DNA of 64,000 bases, from assembly GCA_949077035.1 (NCBI GenBank), contig CARUPR010000009.1, forward strand, positions 1 to 64,000, in the 5' to 3' direction. Below are positions 24,657-34,769 of the stretch, one piece after another. The stretch's first letter is position 1. The number at the start of each line of letters is the position of its first letter. The notes under the pieces are model-generated. The model saw only the letters and a program-made list of their open reading frames with translations, did not search any database and was not told where the DNA came from. The position numbers and the translations under genes were made by a program. This DNA is from an uncultured Eubacteriales bacterium (GTDB lineage: Bacteria; Bacillota; Clostridia; Christensenellales; UBA1242).

Positions 24657-27296
24657 GTGAAAAGTTATCATAATAAAAATGTAGAACAGACTTTGCTTGA
24701 TTTTAAGGTAAGTCGCAATGGACTTTCAGAGAATGAGGTGACAGGCAGAGCAAATACAAGAAAAGATGATGAAGATAAACCAAAAAAACAGGGTATTGTC
24801 AGCAGGTTTTTTGAGCAGTTTCATGATTTGATGATTATAATACTGCTTCTTGCATCAGCTGTTTCAATTATCATTGGTATTGTTGAAAAAACTATGGGCG
24901 AAATTGTGGACGGGCTTATCATTCTTGCCATTGTGCTTATGAATGCCATTTTTGGGGTTGCGCAAGAATATAAGGCAGAAAAATCGCTTGAAGCCTTAAA
25001 TAAACTGACGCAGCCTGAATGTTTTGTTATGCGTGATGGAAGCATCAAAAAGATAAACACAAAAGAATTGGTGCTTGGCGATATTGTTATGCTTGAGGCA
25101 GGGTCAATTGTGCCTGCAGATTTAAGACTTATTGAATGTCATCAGCTTAAGATAAATGAAGCCTCGCTTACAGGCGAAAGTATGGATGTTGAGAAACATG
25201 AAAATGGAGTATATAAAGATGACACACCGCTGGGCGAGCGAAAGAATATGGCATACAAAGGCTCGGTTGTCAATGTTGGCAGAGGAATGGGTGTTGTGGT
25301 TGCGCTGGGCAGCGATACCGAGCTTGGCAAGATTGCAAAGGTTATCACAGAGAATAAAAATGAAATGACACCTCTTCAAAAGTCTATCAAGGATGTGGGT
25401 AAAATTCTCACCTATCTTGTGCTTGCGATTGCGGTTGTCACATTTATCATTGAAATTTGTATTTCTCCGCTTAATGTCATGGATGCCTTCCTGACAGCTG
25501 TTGCCATTTCGGTGGCGGCAATTCCTGAAAGTATGCCGGCTGTTATCACGATTATCATGAGTTTGGGTGTTGCCAGACTTGCAAAGCAGAGAGCAATTGT
25601 CAGACGTATGCATTCTGTTGAAACTCTTGGTTGTTGTGAGGTAATATGCTCTGATAAGACAGGGACTATCACACAAAATAAGATGACAGTGACTTCAGTT
25701 TATTTTAATTCTCGTGTTCAAAATGAGAAATTTAAACTGGATGATGTTGGTCAAAAGTTGGTGCTTGCTGGCGTGCTTTGCAATGACACTATGCTTTCAA
25801 ATGGAAAGATTCTTGGGGACCCAACAGAGGTTGCCCTTACAGAACTTGGTCATTCTTTAAAGCTTGATAAAAATGTTTGCGATGAAAAATATAGTCGAAT
25901 TGATGAAATTCCTTTTGATTCAAATAGAAAACTTATGTCGGTGCTGGTTAATTATGAAGGTAAGTCGCTTATGAGCAAGGGTGCACCCGACATTCTGCTT
26001 TCAAAATGCAAGAGTATAATGATTGAAGGAAAAATTTATCCGCTTACCGAAAAAGATAGACAAAATGTTCTTGACGCCGTTGAGGAAATGAGTGAAAGAG
26101 CTTTGAGGGTTATGGGCTTTGCCTATAAGCCTTGCACAGACGGCAAACTTGTAGAAGATGATTTGATTTTCTTAGGGCTTATGGGTATGATTGACCCACC
26201 AAGAAAGGAAATAAAAAATGCGGTCAAAAAATGTAAGAAGGCCGGTATGCGACCTATTATGATAACTGGCGATTACAGCAAAACCGCACTTGCTATTGCA
26301 AAGGAAATTGGTCTTGCAAGCAGTATGGAAGAGGTTATAACCGGCAAACAACTTGCTGCAATGACAGATAATCAACTTGATGAAAGGATAAAAAATTGTT
26401 CTGTTTTTGCCAGAGTCAGCCCTGAAGATAAGGTGAGAATTGTTGAGGCTTTTAAAAGGGCAGGCAAGGTTGTTGCTATGACTGGTGATGGCGTAAATGA
26501 TGCACCAAGCTTAAAACGAGCAAGCATTGGTATCGGTATGGGTAAGGGTGGCACAGATGTTGCAAAAGAGGTTTCTGATATTATTGTGACTGATGACGAT
26601 TTTGCAACAATCGTGCTTGCTGTTGAGGAAGGAAGAAAGATATATGGCAATATTCAAAAAACAGTTAAGTTTCTCTTCTCAGCCAATCTTGCAGAGCTAC
26701 TGTCCCTCTTTTTGGTGACAATCATCTTCCCGCAACACGTTTTTCTATTTCCTGTTCAGATTTTGTTTGTAAATTTAATTACCGATTCACTTCCTGCCAT
26801 TGCGTTGGGGGTTGAACAGCCTGAGGCTGACCTTATGAGCCAGCCGCCTAGAGATAGGAAAAAAGGTCTGTTCTCAAATGGTATTGGTGTATCGATTGTG
26901 ATTTTAGGTGTTATGCAGACACTTTTAGTAGTTGCCACCTATGTGATGGGTCTTAAAATGTTTGATGAAGGGGTTGCGGTGACAATGGCATTCTATACAT
27001 TAAACATTGTTCAGATGTTCTATCTTGCATCTATGAGAACAAACTCACCATTTTATAAATCAAAGCCACATAAAAATTTGTTTTTCCTTCTTTCGCTTGC
27101 CTTCTGTTTTGGGCTTATAGCACTATTTGCATTTACACCACTTAGAGGACTTTTATCTTTGGTGACACTTTCAGGTATGCAATGGGGAATTGTGTTTGGC
27201 GTTTCTGCTTCAATGTTTATCTTTAGTGAAATTTATAAAGTGGTTGAAAATGTCATTAAGAAAGGAAAGAATAAAAAGTCAAAATCAAAGATTTGA
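24657..27296 (+). CDS. P-type calcium-transporting ATPase
   Basis: An 879-residue P2-type ATPase. It starts at GTG 24657 with AAGGAAA upstream. Motifs in order: T-G-E-S (actuator), I-P-E-S-M-P-A-V in M4 (ion site), phosphorylation D-K-T-G-T, and hinge T-G-D-G-V-N-D-A-P. M5-M6 residues include N-L-I-T-D-S-L-P-A. An N-terminal cation-ATPase domain and C-terminal helices are present. The closest families are bacterial Ca2+ pumps of PMCA/SERCA type, which expel Ca2+ from the cytoplasm. The M4 motif reads PESMP rather than the more common PEGLP, so ion preference is not fully certain. It is transcribed alone. Confidence 0.88.
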   Translation: MKSYHNKNVEQTLLDFKVSRNGLSENEVTGRANTRKDDEDKPKKQGIVSRFFEQFHDLMIIILLLASAVSIIIGIVEKTMGEIVDGLIILAIVLMNAIFGVAQEYKAEKSLEALNKLTQPECFVMRDGSIKKINTKELVLGDIVMLEAGSIVPADLRLIECHQLKINEASLTGESMDVEKHENGVYKDDTPLGERKNMAYKGSVVNVGRGMGVVVALGSDTELGKIAKVITENKNEMTPLQKSIKDVGKILTYLVLAIAVVTFIIEICISPLNVMDAFLTAVAISVAAIPESMPAVITIIMSLGVARLAKQRAIVRRMHSVETLGCCEVICSDKTGTITQNKMTVTSVYFNSRVQNEKFKLDDVGQKLVLAGVLCNDTMLSNGKILGDPTEVALTELGHSLKLDKNVCDEKYSRIDEIPFDSNRKLMSVLVNYEGKSLMSKGAPDILLSKCKSIMIEGKIYPLTEKDRQNVLDAVEEMSERALRVMGFAYKPCTDGKLVEDDLIFLGLMGMIDPPRKEIKNAVKKCKKAGMRPIMITGDYSKTALAIAKEIGLASSMEEVITGKQLAAMTDNQLDERIKNCSVFARVSPEDKVRIVEAFKRAGKVVAMTGDGVNDAPSLKRASIGIGMGKGGTDVAKEVSDIIVTDDDFATIVLAVEEGRKIYGNIQKTVKFLFSANLAELLSLFLVTIIFPQHVFLFPVQILFVNLITDSLPAIALGVEQPEADLMSQPPRDRKKGLFSNGIGVSIVILGVMQTLLVVATYVMGLKMFDEGVAVTMAFYTLNIVQMFYLASMRTNSPFYKSKPHKNLFFLLSLAFCFGLIALFAFTPLRGLLSLVTLSGMQWGIVFGVSASMFIFSEIYKVVENVIKKGKNKKSKSKI

Positions 27297-27344
27297 TATT
27301 AAAATGAATGTTATAAAATCACAAACAGATTTTGAAATCAATTT

Positions 27345-27377
27345 AAAAAGACATAAAAACTATTATGTCTTTTTTTA
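27345..27377 (+). terminator. Intrinsic terminator after the Ca-ATPase gene
   Basis: A 12-bp perfect stem (27345-27356 with 27363-27374) with a 6-nt loop and a T run. Confidence 0.85.
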
Positions 27378-27429
27378 ATGACAACTTACAAATTATTCAA
27401 AAATATATTTTTTCTGTTTGGTTTTTAAT

Positions 27430-27458
27430 TTGCAAATAGCACAAAATTATGTTATTAT
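27430..27458 (+). promoter_or_regulatory. Extended -10 promoter of holB placing +1 on the start codon
   Basis: TTGCAA at 27430-27435, a 17-bp spacer, and TATTAT at 27453-27458 preceded by TGT (an extended -10). Seven bases on is 27465, the A of the holB ATG. No Shine-Dalgarno is present. Confidence 0.7.
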
Positions 27459-27464
27459 TATTGC

Positions 27465-28433
27465 ATGAATGAACGTCTTGAAAAAATTATAACTTCGTCA
27501 GAAGAATTTAATATGCTTGCAAAAGAGTTTGAAAATGGAAACCTTGCAAAAACAATCATGCTTATTTCAAAAGATAGCGAATATTCCTTTTCTTTTGCAA
27601 GGCTTTTGTCATCCATGATTTTGGATGGAGGGTTGAAAGATGGAGAATTGCAAAAAAGCGAAAATTATTATAAAATGGCAGCATCCTCTCATCCTGATAT
27701 AAAGATTTATCCACTTAAAGAAAAACTTTTGGTTGCTGACAGCTCTGAAATTGTATCTGAAAGTTCTATCAGACCTATATTTGCAGAGAGGAAGGTTTTT
27801 ATTATAAAAAAAATAGAACAGAGTATGGAAACGGCTCAAAACAAACTTTTAAAAACTTTGGAAGAGCCTCAAAATAATGTCTATTTTATTTTGACATCTT
27901 CAAATATAAATTTGGTGCTTCCTACAATTAAATCAAGATGCAATAAGATTGAGCTTAGCAAATTAAAAAAAGATGAAATCATCCAATGCCTTGGTCAAAG
28001 CGAGAATTTAGAGCTTGTGACAGCGCTAAGCGAGGGCTTTTTGGGAAGGGCTGAAAAACTTAACAATATGCAAAATATACAATCGCTTTTTGAAAATGTA
28101 CTAGCGGTGGTGACAAAACTTAAAACAAGCAAACAGCTTTTATCCTTTTCAAAGAACTTGCTTGACAATGCCGGCGAGGCACAATTTATCTTTCAAAGTC
28201 TTTCACTTTTGTTTGAAGATTTGTTGTTTTTAAAAAGTGGCAAAGATATCAGATTTGAGCTTTATAGGCAAGAGCTTGAAAGTGTGGAAAATGAATATTC
28301 GATAAAGGCGATTGCCATGATTGAAAAGGAAATTGATAGAGCGGTGAAAGAACTTTCTTTTAATTGCAATTTCACCCTAGTTTTAGAAAACTTATTATTA
28401 AACATTTTGGAGGTAAAATATATATGCAGGTAG
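27465..28433 (+). CDS. holB: DNA polymerase III delta-prime subunit
   Basis: A 322-residue clamp-loader subunit. The delta-prime features are the H-P-D-I-K-I-Y-P-L segment, K-L-L-K-T-L-E-E-P and the S-R-C motif in T-I-K-S-R-C, which acts as an arginine finger toward the gamma/tau ATPase. As usual for delta-prime there is no functional Walker A. The gene overlaps the next by 10 nt. The order holB, ricT/yaaT, yabB-type methyltransferase copies Bacillus subtilis, although yabA is missing between them here. Confidence 0.92.
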   Translation: MNERLEKIITSSEEFNMLAKEFENGNLAKTIMLISKDSEYSFSFARLLSSMILDGGLKDGELQKSENYYKMAASSHPDIKIYPLKEKLLVADSSEIVSESSIRPIFAERKVFIIKKIEQSMETAQNKLLKTLEEPQNNVYFILTSSNINLVLPTIKSRCNKIELSKLKKDEIIQCLGQSENLELVTALSEGFLGRAEKLNNMQNIQSLFENVLAVVTKLKTSKQLLSFSKNLLDNAGEAQFIFQSLSLLFEDLLFLKSGKDIRFELYRQELESVENEYSIKAIAMIEKEIDRAVKELSFNCNFTLVLENLLLNILEVKYICR

Positions 28434-29269
28434 AGGTTGTTGAGGCAAAATTTAGAAAGGGCTCTCATTCTTATTCTTTCAGCCCAAATGGTTTAAAACT
28501 TAAAAATGAAGATTATTGTATAGTTGACACAGAGAAGGGAAGAGATATCGTCCAAATCTCAAAAGAGCCATATCTTATTGATGAAGAAAATTTGATTGAG
28601 CCTCTTAAAAATGTTGTCCAACTTGCAAGTGAAAAAGACCTTAAAATGGCAGAAGAAAATTATGCAAAAGCGGAGGCATTATATCCACAAATCAAGGCAA
28701 TAGCGATGGAAGAAAATTTGGATATGAAGATTATCTCTGTTGAATGTAATTATAATTTTTCACGACTTACTGTCAATTTCACCGCCGATAATCGAGTTGA
28801 CTTTCGCGAACTTGTAAAAAAACTTGCCGATAAATTTAAGGTGAGGATAGAGCTTCGTCAGATAGGCCCTCGCGATGCGACAAGAATTTTAGGTGGGCTT
28901 GGTGTCTGCGGAAAGGTTTGTTGCTGTCATCAAGGTTTTGGTATAAATGACCATGTGACAATTAAAATGGCAAAAAATCAAAACTTATCACTAAATCCAA
29001 ACAATATCAGTGGACTTTGCGGAAAGCTTCTTTGCTGTCTTGCATATGAAAATCCATATTATAGTGAGGTTTTAAAGATAATGCCAAAACATGGCAGTGT
29101 TGTTCAAACACCTGATGGAGAGGGTGTTGTGATTTATAATGACCTCTTGAAAAAGATGGTTTCTGTAAAAATTTCTGATGACAAAGAAAGTGAAATAAAG
29201 GAATTTCCAGTTGAAGAAATTCAAACTAAAGATAATTTCAAGGATAATCAAAAATCAAAAAAATCTTAA
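28424..29269 (+). CDS. ricT: PSP1 domain protein (RicT/YaaT)
   Basis: A 281-residue PSP1 C-terminal domain protein. In Bacillus RicT/YaaT acts with RicA and RicF in a complex with Fe-S clusters that promotes RNase Y-dependent mRNA maturation and affects sporulation and competence. The cysteine-rich signature is present: L-G-V-C-G-K-V-C-C-C-H followed by L-C-G-K-L-L-C-C-L. The start is set at 28424 with GGAGG 10 nt upstream; the longer frame from 28364 would lie inside holB. It is translationally coupled to holB. Confidence 0.9.
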   Translation: MQVEVVEAKFRKGSHSYSFSPNGLKLKNEDYCIVDTEKGRDIVQISKEPYLIDEENLIEPLKNVVQLASEKDLKMAEENYAKAEALYPQIKAIAMEENLDMKIISVECNYNFSRLTVNFTADNRVDFRELVKKLADKFKVRIELRQIGPRDATRILGGLGVCGKVCCCHQGFGINDHVTIKMAKNQNLSLNPNNISGLCGKLLCCLAYENPYYSEVLKIMPKHGSVVQTPDGEGVVIYNDLLKKMVSVKISDDKESEIKEFPVEEIQTKDNFKDNQKSKKS

Positions 29270-29364
29270 TGTAATGAAGAAAATTTGATAAAAATTACAT
29301 AAAATTCTTATATTTTTAATAAAAAAGGCATAAATTTAAAATATTTTTTCATAAGGAAGGAATC

Positions 29365-30081
29365 ATGAGCTGTGAAGGAGAAAGAATTGAAGACCTGCAA
29401 TGCAATGGTTTGAAGATTATTCAAAACAAAAATTTTTACACTTTCACATCAGATAGTGTCATCCTTGCAAACTTTATAAAATTGAAACCAAAGGATATAT
29501 GTGCTGAAATTGGGACGGGCTGCGGTGTGATTTCAATTCTCATGACTGCCAAAAATAAATTTAAAAAGATTACAGCTTTTGAGCTTCAACCTGAAATGGC
29601 AGAACTTGCAAAGAAAAATGTTTTGTTGAATAAAATAGAAGATAAAATTGAGATAATATGCGAAAATGCGGTAAATTTTGCCAAATATTTTAACAAAAAC
29701 AGCTTTGATTGCGTTTTTTCAAATCCACCATATATGCTTTCAAATGGAAAAAATGAAAACAGCATCAGAAACATTGCAAGGCATGATTGTATGCTTTCAG
29801 TTGAAGAGCTTTGTAAAACCGCAAAAGATATGCTTAAAAATGGCGGAAGATTTTATCTTGTTTACACCGCGACCAGAAGCTGCGAACTTATTTATACCTT
29901 GACCAAACATTCTCTCTTTGTCAAAAGGATGTTTTTTACACAAAATGGAAGAGGTGATGTCAAACTTATGGTCATTGAAGCAATAAAAGGCGGAAGGCAT
30001 GGTGTGAAGGTGTTGCCAGAACTTGTGACAAATGACAAAGACGGAAATTATATTGATTTATTGCATACAAAATATTTTTGA
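29365..30081 (+). CDS. tRNA1(Val) adenine N6-methyltransferase-like protein (YabB/TrmN6 type)
   Basis: A 238-residue SAM-dependent methyltransferase. The SAM motif is E-I-G-T-G-C-G-V-I-S near residue 50, and the amino-methyltransferase motif S-N-P-P-Y lies near 116, typical of N6-adenine enzymes. The gene order behind holB and ricT is that of yabB in Bacillus. YabB homologues modify A37 of tRNA-Val. ATG 29365 follows AAGGAAGG. Substrate assignment is by family and context. Confidence 0.85.
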   Translation: MSCEGERIEDLQCNGLKIIQNKNFYTFTSDSVILANFIKLKPKDICAEIGTGCGVISILMTAKNKFKKITAFELQPEMAELAKKNVLLNKIEDKIEIICENAVNFAKYFNKNSFDCVFSNPPYMLSNGKNENSIRNIARHDCMLSVEELCKTAKDMLKNGGRFYLVYTATRSCELIYTLTKHSLFVKRMFFTQNGRGDVKLMVIEAIKGGRHGVKVLPELVTNDKDGNYIDLLHTKYF

Positions 30082-30099
30082 TTTTTATATAAACAGATA

Positions 30100-30215
30100 A
30101 TTTAGATGTTTTTTCTAAAATTTTTAAGAAATAGTTGTTTTTTCTATATTTTTTTTAAGAAAAGGTTGATTTTTCTATGTGTTTTTAAGAAATAAATGAT
30201 TTTTTCAAAGAATTT
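30100..30215 (+). repeat. Degenerate tandem repeats of about 30 bp
   Basis: Three to four imperfect copies of a unit reading roughly TTTTTAAGAAATAGTTGATT-TTTTCTA lie between the methyltransferase gene and the SbcD-like gene. The rest of the gap to 30300 shows only the AGACAGGAG site of the next gene. Confidence 0.55.
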
Positions 30216-30306
30216 TATTAAAGTAATATAATTTAAAATAAAATGACAATTTGATATTTTTAGTTAAGAAAGCAAGTCAAAACTTTAAAGCAGACAGGAG
30301 ATTTTT

Positions 30307-31377
30307 ATGAAGTTTATTCATTGTGGTGATATTCATTTAGACAGCAAAATGGAAGCCAATCTTTCTTCGCAAAAGGCAAGAGAGAGAAAAAATGAAATTT
30401 TAAACACCTTTGAAAGAATGGTGGATTTTGCAAAAAATGAAAAGATAAAAGGTATTATTATTGCAGGAGATATGTTTGATAGCCCACGTCTTCTTACGCT
30501 TACAAAGTCACGTTTATTAAACCTTATCAAAAAAAATAAAGAAATTGACTTTTTATATCTTGCAGGTAATCATGACATCAGTTTTATTTCACAGCTTGAA
30601 GAAATGCCTGAAAATTTAAAAGTTTTTGGGAAAAGTTGGACTTCTTTTGATTATTGCGATGTAAAAATCACTGGCGCGATTTTAAATAAAGAAAACAGCG
30701 ATATGCTTTATCAAAGTCTTAATTTAAAGGAAGATGACACAAATATTGTTGTTCTGCATGGTCAAATTGCAAAATATAATTCTGCAGCAAATGCTGAAAT
30801 ATTGAATCTTACAAAGCTTAAAAATAAATTTATAGATTATTTGGCTTTGGGGCATATTCATTATTATTTGAAAGAGAAACTGGATAAAAGAGGTGAATAT
30901 TGTTATTGTGGATGTCTTGAAGGCAGAGGCTTTGATGAATGTGGCGATAAGGGATTTGTGCTTTTGGATATTAATAATGGCAGGGTCGAAAGTGAGTTTA
31001 TACCTTTTGCAAAGAGAAGGCTTGTTGAGGTTGAAATTGATATAACCGGCTTTGATAATTGGTTTGATATTGAAGATGACATAATTGAAAAATTAAAAGT
31101 GATTGATAAAGAGAATCTTGTTAAGGTGACTTTGATTGGTGGATATAATCTGAAACTTGAAAAACATATTTCTATGCTTGAGAAAAAACTTGAAAACTTT
31201 TATTTTGCCAAAGTCAAGGACAATTCTTCACTTAAAGTTGAGCTTGGCGACATTGAAAATGACCTTTCGCTGAGAGGGGAATTTTTGCGAAACGTGCTTA
31301 ATTCCGATTTGTCAGAAAAGGAAAAAGAACTGACAATTTTGACCGGGCTCAAAGCTCTTAGTGGGGAGGAAATATAA
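30307..31377 (+). CDS. SbcD/YhaO-like metallophosphoesterase
   Basis: A 356-residue DNA repair exonuclease subunit. The calcineurin-like motifs are G-D-I-H-L-D, G-D-M-F-D, G-N-H-D, V-L-H-G-Q and G-H-I-H-Y, giving the full di-metal centre. The length and partner suggest the YhaO type rather than classical SbcD. Translation ends in TAATG, with the stop sharing a base with the start of the YhaN-like ATPase, so the two proteins form an Mre11/Rad50-like nuclease pair for double-strand end processing. Confidence 0.9.
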   Translation: MKFIHCGDIHLDSKMEANLSSQKARERKNEILNTFERMVDFAKNEKIKGIIIAGDMFDSPRLLTLTKSRLLNLIKKNKEIDFLYLAGNHDISFISQLEEMPENLKVFGKSWTSFDYCDVKITGAILNKENSDMLYQSLNLKEDDTNIVVLHGQIAKYNSAANAEILNLTKLKNKFIDYLALGHIHYYLKEKLDKRGEYCYCGCLEGRGFDECGDKGFVLLDINNGRVESEFIPFAKRRLVEVEIDITGFDNWFDIEDDIIEKLKVIDKENLVKVTLIGGYNLKLEKHISMLEKKLENFYFAKVKDNSSLKVELGDIENDLSLRGEFLRNVLNSDLSEKEKELTILTGLKALSGEEI

Positions 31378-33689
31378 TGAAGGTTCTAAAGTGCCATATT
31401 GAAAACTTTGGGAAACTTTCTGGTTTTGATTATACATTTAAAAATGGATTGAATGTTTTTAATGAGGAAAATGGTTGGGGAAAAAGCACCTTTGCGACAT
31501 TTATCAAGTCGATGTTTTATGGGCTTGCTTCAACTACAAAAAGAAACCTTGATGAAAATGAGAGAAAGAAATATAAGCCATGGCAGGGTGGAAACTATGG
31601 CGGAAATATTGATTTTGATTTAAATGGGAAAAGTTATCGCATAACCCGATTTTTTGGCAAAAACAGTTCTGAAGATATATTTGAGTTTACCGATTTATCG
31701 ACAGGCAAAAAGTCAAAAGATTTTTCAGAAAATATAGGTGAAGAGATTTTTGGTCTTGATGAAGAGGCTTTTGAGAGAAGTGCTTTTCTGCCTCAAAAAG
31801 CTTTAAATTCTTTGGTGAGCGAAAACATTTCAAACAAGCTTACCAATCTTATTCATGGGACAGATGAGCAATTTAATATTGAAAAAGCTTTGCAGCTTTT
31901 AGACAAAAAGAGGGTGAGTTTGACTAACAACAAAAAAACCGGTCAGATTCAAATTCTCGAAAATGAAATTGATGAATTGTTAGAACAAATAAATTCTTTA
32001 AAAAACAGCAGCCAAGCAATCATTCAGCTCCAAAGTCAGGTTGAAGAGGAAGATGAAAAAATCCAAGGTCTATTAAAAAAACAAAGGTCAATTAAAGAGA
32101 AAATGGCCGATATTGCAATTGTCAAAGAAAAAATTGCAAATAAGGACTTATATAAAACCTATTGTGATAAAATTGAAGAACTTGAAAGGGAAAAAGCTTT
32201 TAATGAAGAAATTTTGAATGAGCAGGTTTGCGGCGTTGAAGAAATCAATGATTTTATTCACATTCAAAATGAAATTTCAAAAAAGCAGGCAAAGATTGAT
32301 TCGCTGCAAGAAGGTTATGTAGCCGAAAGATACAGCGAGCTGGTCGATTATTTTGGTGATGAAGAGAATATCCCTGACAGTCAGCAGATTAAGGATATTT
32401 CAGATAAAATTTATAGGCTTAATGCTTTGAAGCTGAAAGGTGAATTGTCGGTTGAGCAAGGCAAGAAGCCGGATAATGAAAAAGGTGGAAATAAAAAAAG
32501 CTTTATTCCTTTCATTTTGCTGGGTTTAACAATATTGTTTTTGGTGGCAGGTTTAGTGACTTTAAAGATGATTGAAATTTTGCCAATAGTAATGTTTGTT
32601 TTAGGCGGTCTTAGTTTGGCAATGGCAGGCTTTGTGTATTTAAAAAATCAAATAAACGGCAAAGATAATTCCTCGCAAAAACTTGAACTTGTAAATAATC
32701 GTCAAAATCAAATTGAAATAAATGAAATTGAAAATCAAATAAGAGATTTTGTTTGCAAATATGAAACTGGAGTAAGTGATGTTGTCGCTGCTTTTGCAAG
32801 TTTTCAAGCAAATTATAATGAGTTTGAAAAGATAAAGAATCAATATCAAAACAACTTATCGGAGATAGATGATTATAATAAAGAAATTGAAAGGCAAAGC
32901 CAAACCTTGCAAAACTTTTTAATGAAATTCAATTTTAAAGAAGGCTATAATAAAGATAATTTAGCTAAACTTGAAATGCTTAAACAAGCTGTCATTACAA
33001 TTTCAAATTTGAAAGAGAAAATAAGCAAAGAAAGAGAGGGGCTTGAAAGATTTATTAAAGAGAAACATTTTGATGTGAAGGAAGAAAATGTTGAGGATAT
33101 TGATATAAATTCTTTGCAGAAGGATGATGAAGCTTTGCAAGGGCAGATTGATGTATGCAAAGAAAGCAAGGCGCAGCTTCTTGCCAAAATCAATAAAATA
33201 AATGATGACATATCTGAAATTGATGAACTTGAAAGAAGAAGGGAAGAGCTGCTTGAAAGGATAAAACAATATTCAATCGAGCTGACGGCAATAAAAAATG
33301 CGAAAAAATTTTTAGAAAATGCCAATGATAGCCTCTCTTCAAGGTTGCTTGCTCCTATGAAAGAAGGCTTAAAAAAATATATGAAAAAAATGACCGAAAT
33401 AGATTTTAACAACATTTTGCTTGACACCGATTTTAACATTACTTTTGAGGAATTTGGACAGGCTAGAGAGGTGGATTTTTATAGCAAAGGTTATAAAGAT
33501 GTAATAGATATTTGCATGAGGTTTGCTCTTATTGAGGCACTTTTTGAAAAGGAAAAACCTTTCATAGTGGTGGATGATGCCTTTGTGAATTTAGATGAAA
33601 ATAAGATTGAAAATGCCAAGAAATTTTTAAAAGAGATATCAAAAGAATTTCAAATAATCTATTTTGTATGTCATAGTTCACGTGCTTAA
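31377..33689 (+). CDS. SbcC/YhaN-like coiled-coil ATPase
   Basis: A 770-residue Rad50/SMC-type ATPase. Walker A is seen as N-G-W-G-K-S-T near residue 35. Walker B appears at the C-terminus as F-I-V-V-D-D-A-F, followed by V-N-L-D. Between them lie long charged coiled coils. In the middle (about residues 377-425) there are two hydrophobic helices, as in Bacillus YhaN, so the protein is probably membrane-attached at its coil tip instead of having a zinc hook. It forms an operon with the metallophosphoesterase. A good GGGGAGG site overlaps the end of the upstream gene. Confidence 0.88.
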   Translation: MKVLKCHIENFGKLSGFDYTFKNGLNVFNEENGWGKSTFATFIKSMFYGLASTTKRNLDENERKKYKPWQGGNYGGNIDFDLNGKSYRITRFFGKNSSEDIFEFTDLSTGKKSKDFSENIGEEIFGLDEEAFERSAFLPQKALNSLVSENISNKLTNLIHGTDEQFNIEKALQLLDKKRVSLTNNKKTGQIQILENEIDELLEQINSLKNSSQAIIQLQSQVEEEDEKIQGLLKKQRSIKEKMADIAIVKEKIANKDLYKTYCDKIEELEREKAFNEEILNEQVCGVEEINDFIHIQNEISKKQAKIDSLQEGYVAERYSELVDYFGDEENIPDSQQIKDISDKIYRLNALKLKGELSVEQGKKPDNEKGGNKKSFIPFILLGLTILFLVAGLVTLKMIEILPIVMFVLGGLSLAMAGFVYLKNQINGKDNSSQKLELVNNRQNQIEINEIENQIRDFVCKYETGVSDVVAAFASFQANYNEFEKIKNQYQNNLSEIDDYNKEIERQSQTLQNFLMKFNFKEGYNKDNLAKLEMLKQAVITISNLKEKISKEREGLERFIKEKHFDVKEENVEDIDINSLQKDDEALQGQIDVCKESKAQLLAKINKINDDISEIDELERRREELLERIKQYSIELTAIKNAKKFLENANDSLSSRLLAPMKEGLKKYMKKMTEIDFNNILLDTDFNITFEEFGQAREVDFYSKGYKDVIDICMRFALIEALFEKEKPFIVVDDAFVNLDENKIENAKKFLKEISKEFQIIYFVCHSSRA

Positions 33690-33815
33690 ATTTTATCTTT
33701 TGATTTTAATTTAAAACATAATTTAAGAAAAAATAGAAAAAAATCAATAAAAAAGCGAAAAAAAAGGTAAAATTTGCACAATTTTCTATTAATTTAAAGC
33801 AAATGATTATAAATT

Positions 33816-33849
33816 AAAAAATGCAAACATTATTGTTTGCATTTTTTTT
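33816..33849 (+). terminator. Intrinsic terminator after the YhaN-like gene
   Basis: A stem ATGCAAACA/TGTTTGCAT with a 4-nt loop, extended by A and T runs. A terminator-associated repeat follows directly. Confidence 0.85.
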
Positions 33850-33855
33850 GTTTGT

Positions 33856-33893
33856 GGCCGCAAGATAGAAAGTGCAACATAAGTGCTATCTTT
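33856..33893 (+). repeat. Terminator-associated repeat copy
   Basis: Reads G-GCCGCAAGATAG...AAGTGCTATCTTT, matching the unit at 3694-3816. The outer arms AAGATAG and CTATCTT are exact complements. A second, very degraded copy may follow to about 33925. Confidence 0.7.
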
Positions 33894-33984
33894 AGGAAAG
33901 CAAATTGTAACAATGTTTTATAGTAAGGCAAGGCAGAAATGAAATAATTGTTGGCAGGATTAATAAAAGGGAATGTATTAAAAT

Positions 33985-34737
33985 TTAAAATATATTTTTA
34001 CCAATTTCATTTTCATTGATGTTTGGATTTATATATCTTTTTTTATTGTCCTTATTTTTATAGATGATTGCTTTTTGAGGGCAGCGATGAAAACAGCCAA
34101 GACAGGCCATACATTTATCTTTAAAAACTATTTTTCCATTTTTTAGCTCTATATTTTGGGCAGGGCAGATTTGGATGCATTTTCCGCATTTAATACATTT
34201 TTCGTTTACCGAAAATCTTTTGCCGATTATATGCCAATTTGCTTTATTTTTAATATACAGCTGTTCTTTGGTTTTACCTTTTTTGGGGAATTTAAATTTG
34301 CTGTTTGAAATATCATCAAGCACTTTTTTTATACGTCTATCGGCACTTTTTAATATTTTGTTTTTATAAAATGTTGGTGGTGACATAACAAGTGTATAGT
34401 TTTCTGGCATTTTTAATGCAAACATACCTTTTACACACAATCCGCTTTTGGTGGCATAATCAAGAAAAAGTCTGTCAGCGCCACCTTTCATACCGCCATA
34501 ATTTTGTATTATTATGATTTCTTTGCCCTTTTCCAGTATTCCTAAAAATTCTAGAACAGGAATAGGCAAGCCAAAAGAATAGATAGGGGTTATGATAATT
34601 ATCTTTTCAAATTCGCTGCCATTGCCATTGTATGAAGGGATATAAATTATCGAGCCGCCAAACCTTTCTTTGGTTTTCTTTGCAATATAAAGACTATTGC
34701 CTGTTGAACTAAAATAAAATATTGCTAAATTTTTCAT
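33985..34737 (-). CDS. EFR1-type flavodoxin/ferredoxin fusion protein
   Basis: A 250-residue protein. The N-terminal flavodoxin-like domain has F-Y-F-S-S-T-G-N-S near residue 8, which binds the FMN phosphate. The C-terminus carries two [4Fe-4S] motifs: C-I-K-C-G-K-C-I-Q-I-C-P and C-M-A-C-L-G-C-F-H-R-C-P. This EFR1 architecture is common in anaerobes and likely passes electrons between flavin and Fe-S clusters; the partner is unknown. It is a single gene in an AT-rich setting. Confidence 0.88.
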   Translation of the reverse strand: MKNLAIFYFSSTGNSLYIAKKTKERFGGSIIYIPSYNGNGSEFEKIIIITPIYSFGLPIPVLEFLGILEKGKEIIIIQNYGGMKGGADRLFLDYATKSGLCVKGMFALKMPENYTLVMSPPTFYKNKILKSADRRIKKVLDDISNSKFKFPKKGKTKEQLYIKNKANWHIIGKRFSVNEKCIKCGKCIQICPAQNIELKNGKIVFKDKCMACLGCFHRCPQKAIIYKNKDNKKRYINPNINENEIGKNIF

Positions 34738-34769
34738 AGACTAATTTTAGCAATATTTTTTGATTTTTT

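Noticed and set aside
25122..25676. 184-codon antisense frame inside the calcium ATPase gene
   Set aside because: It lies wholly opposite a clear P-type ATPase and has no recognisable protein pattern.
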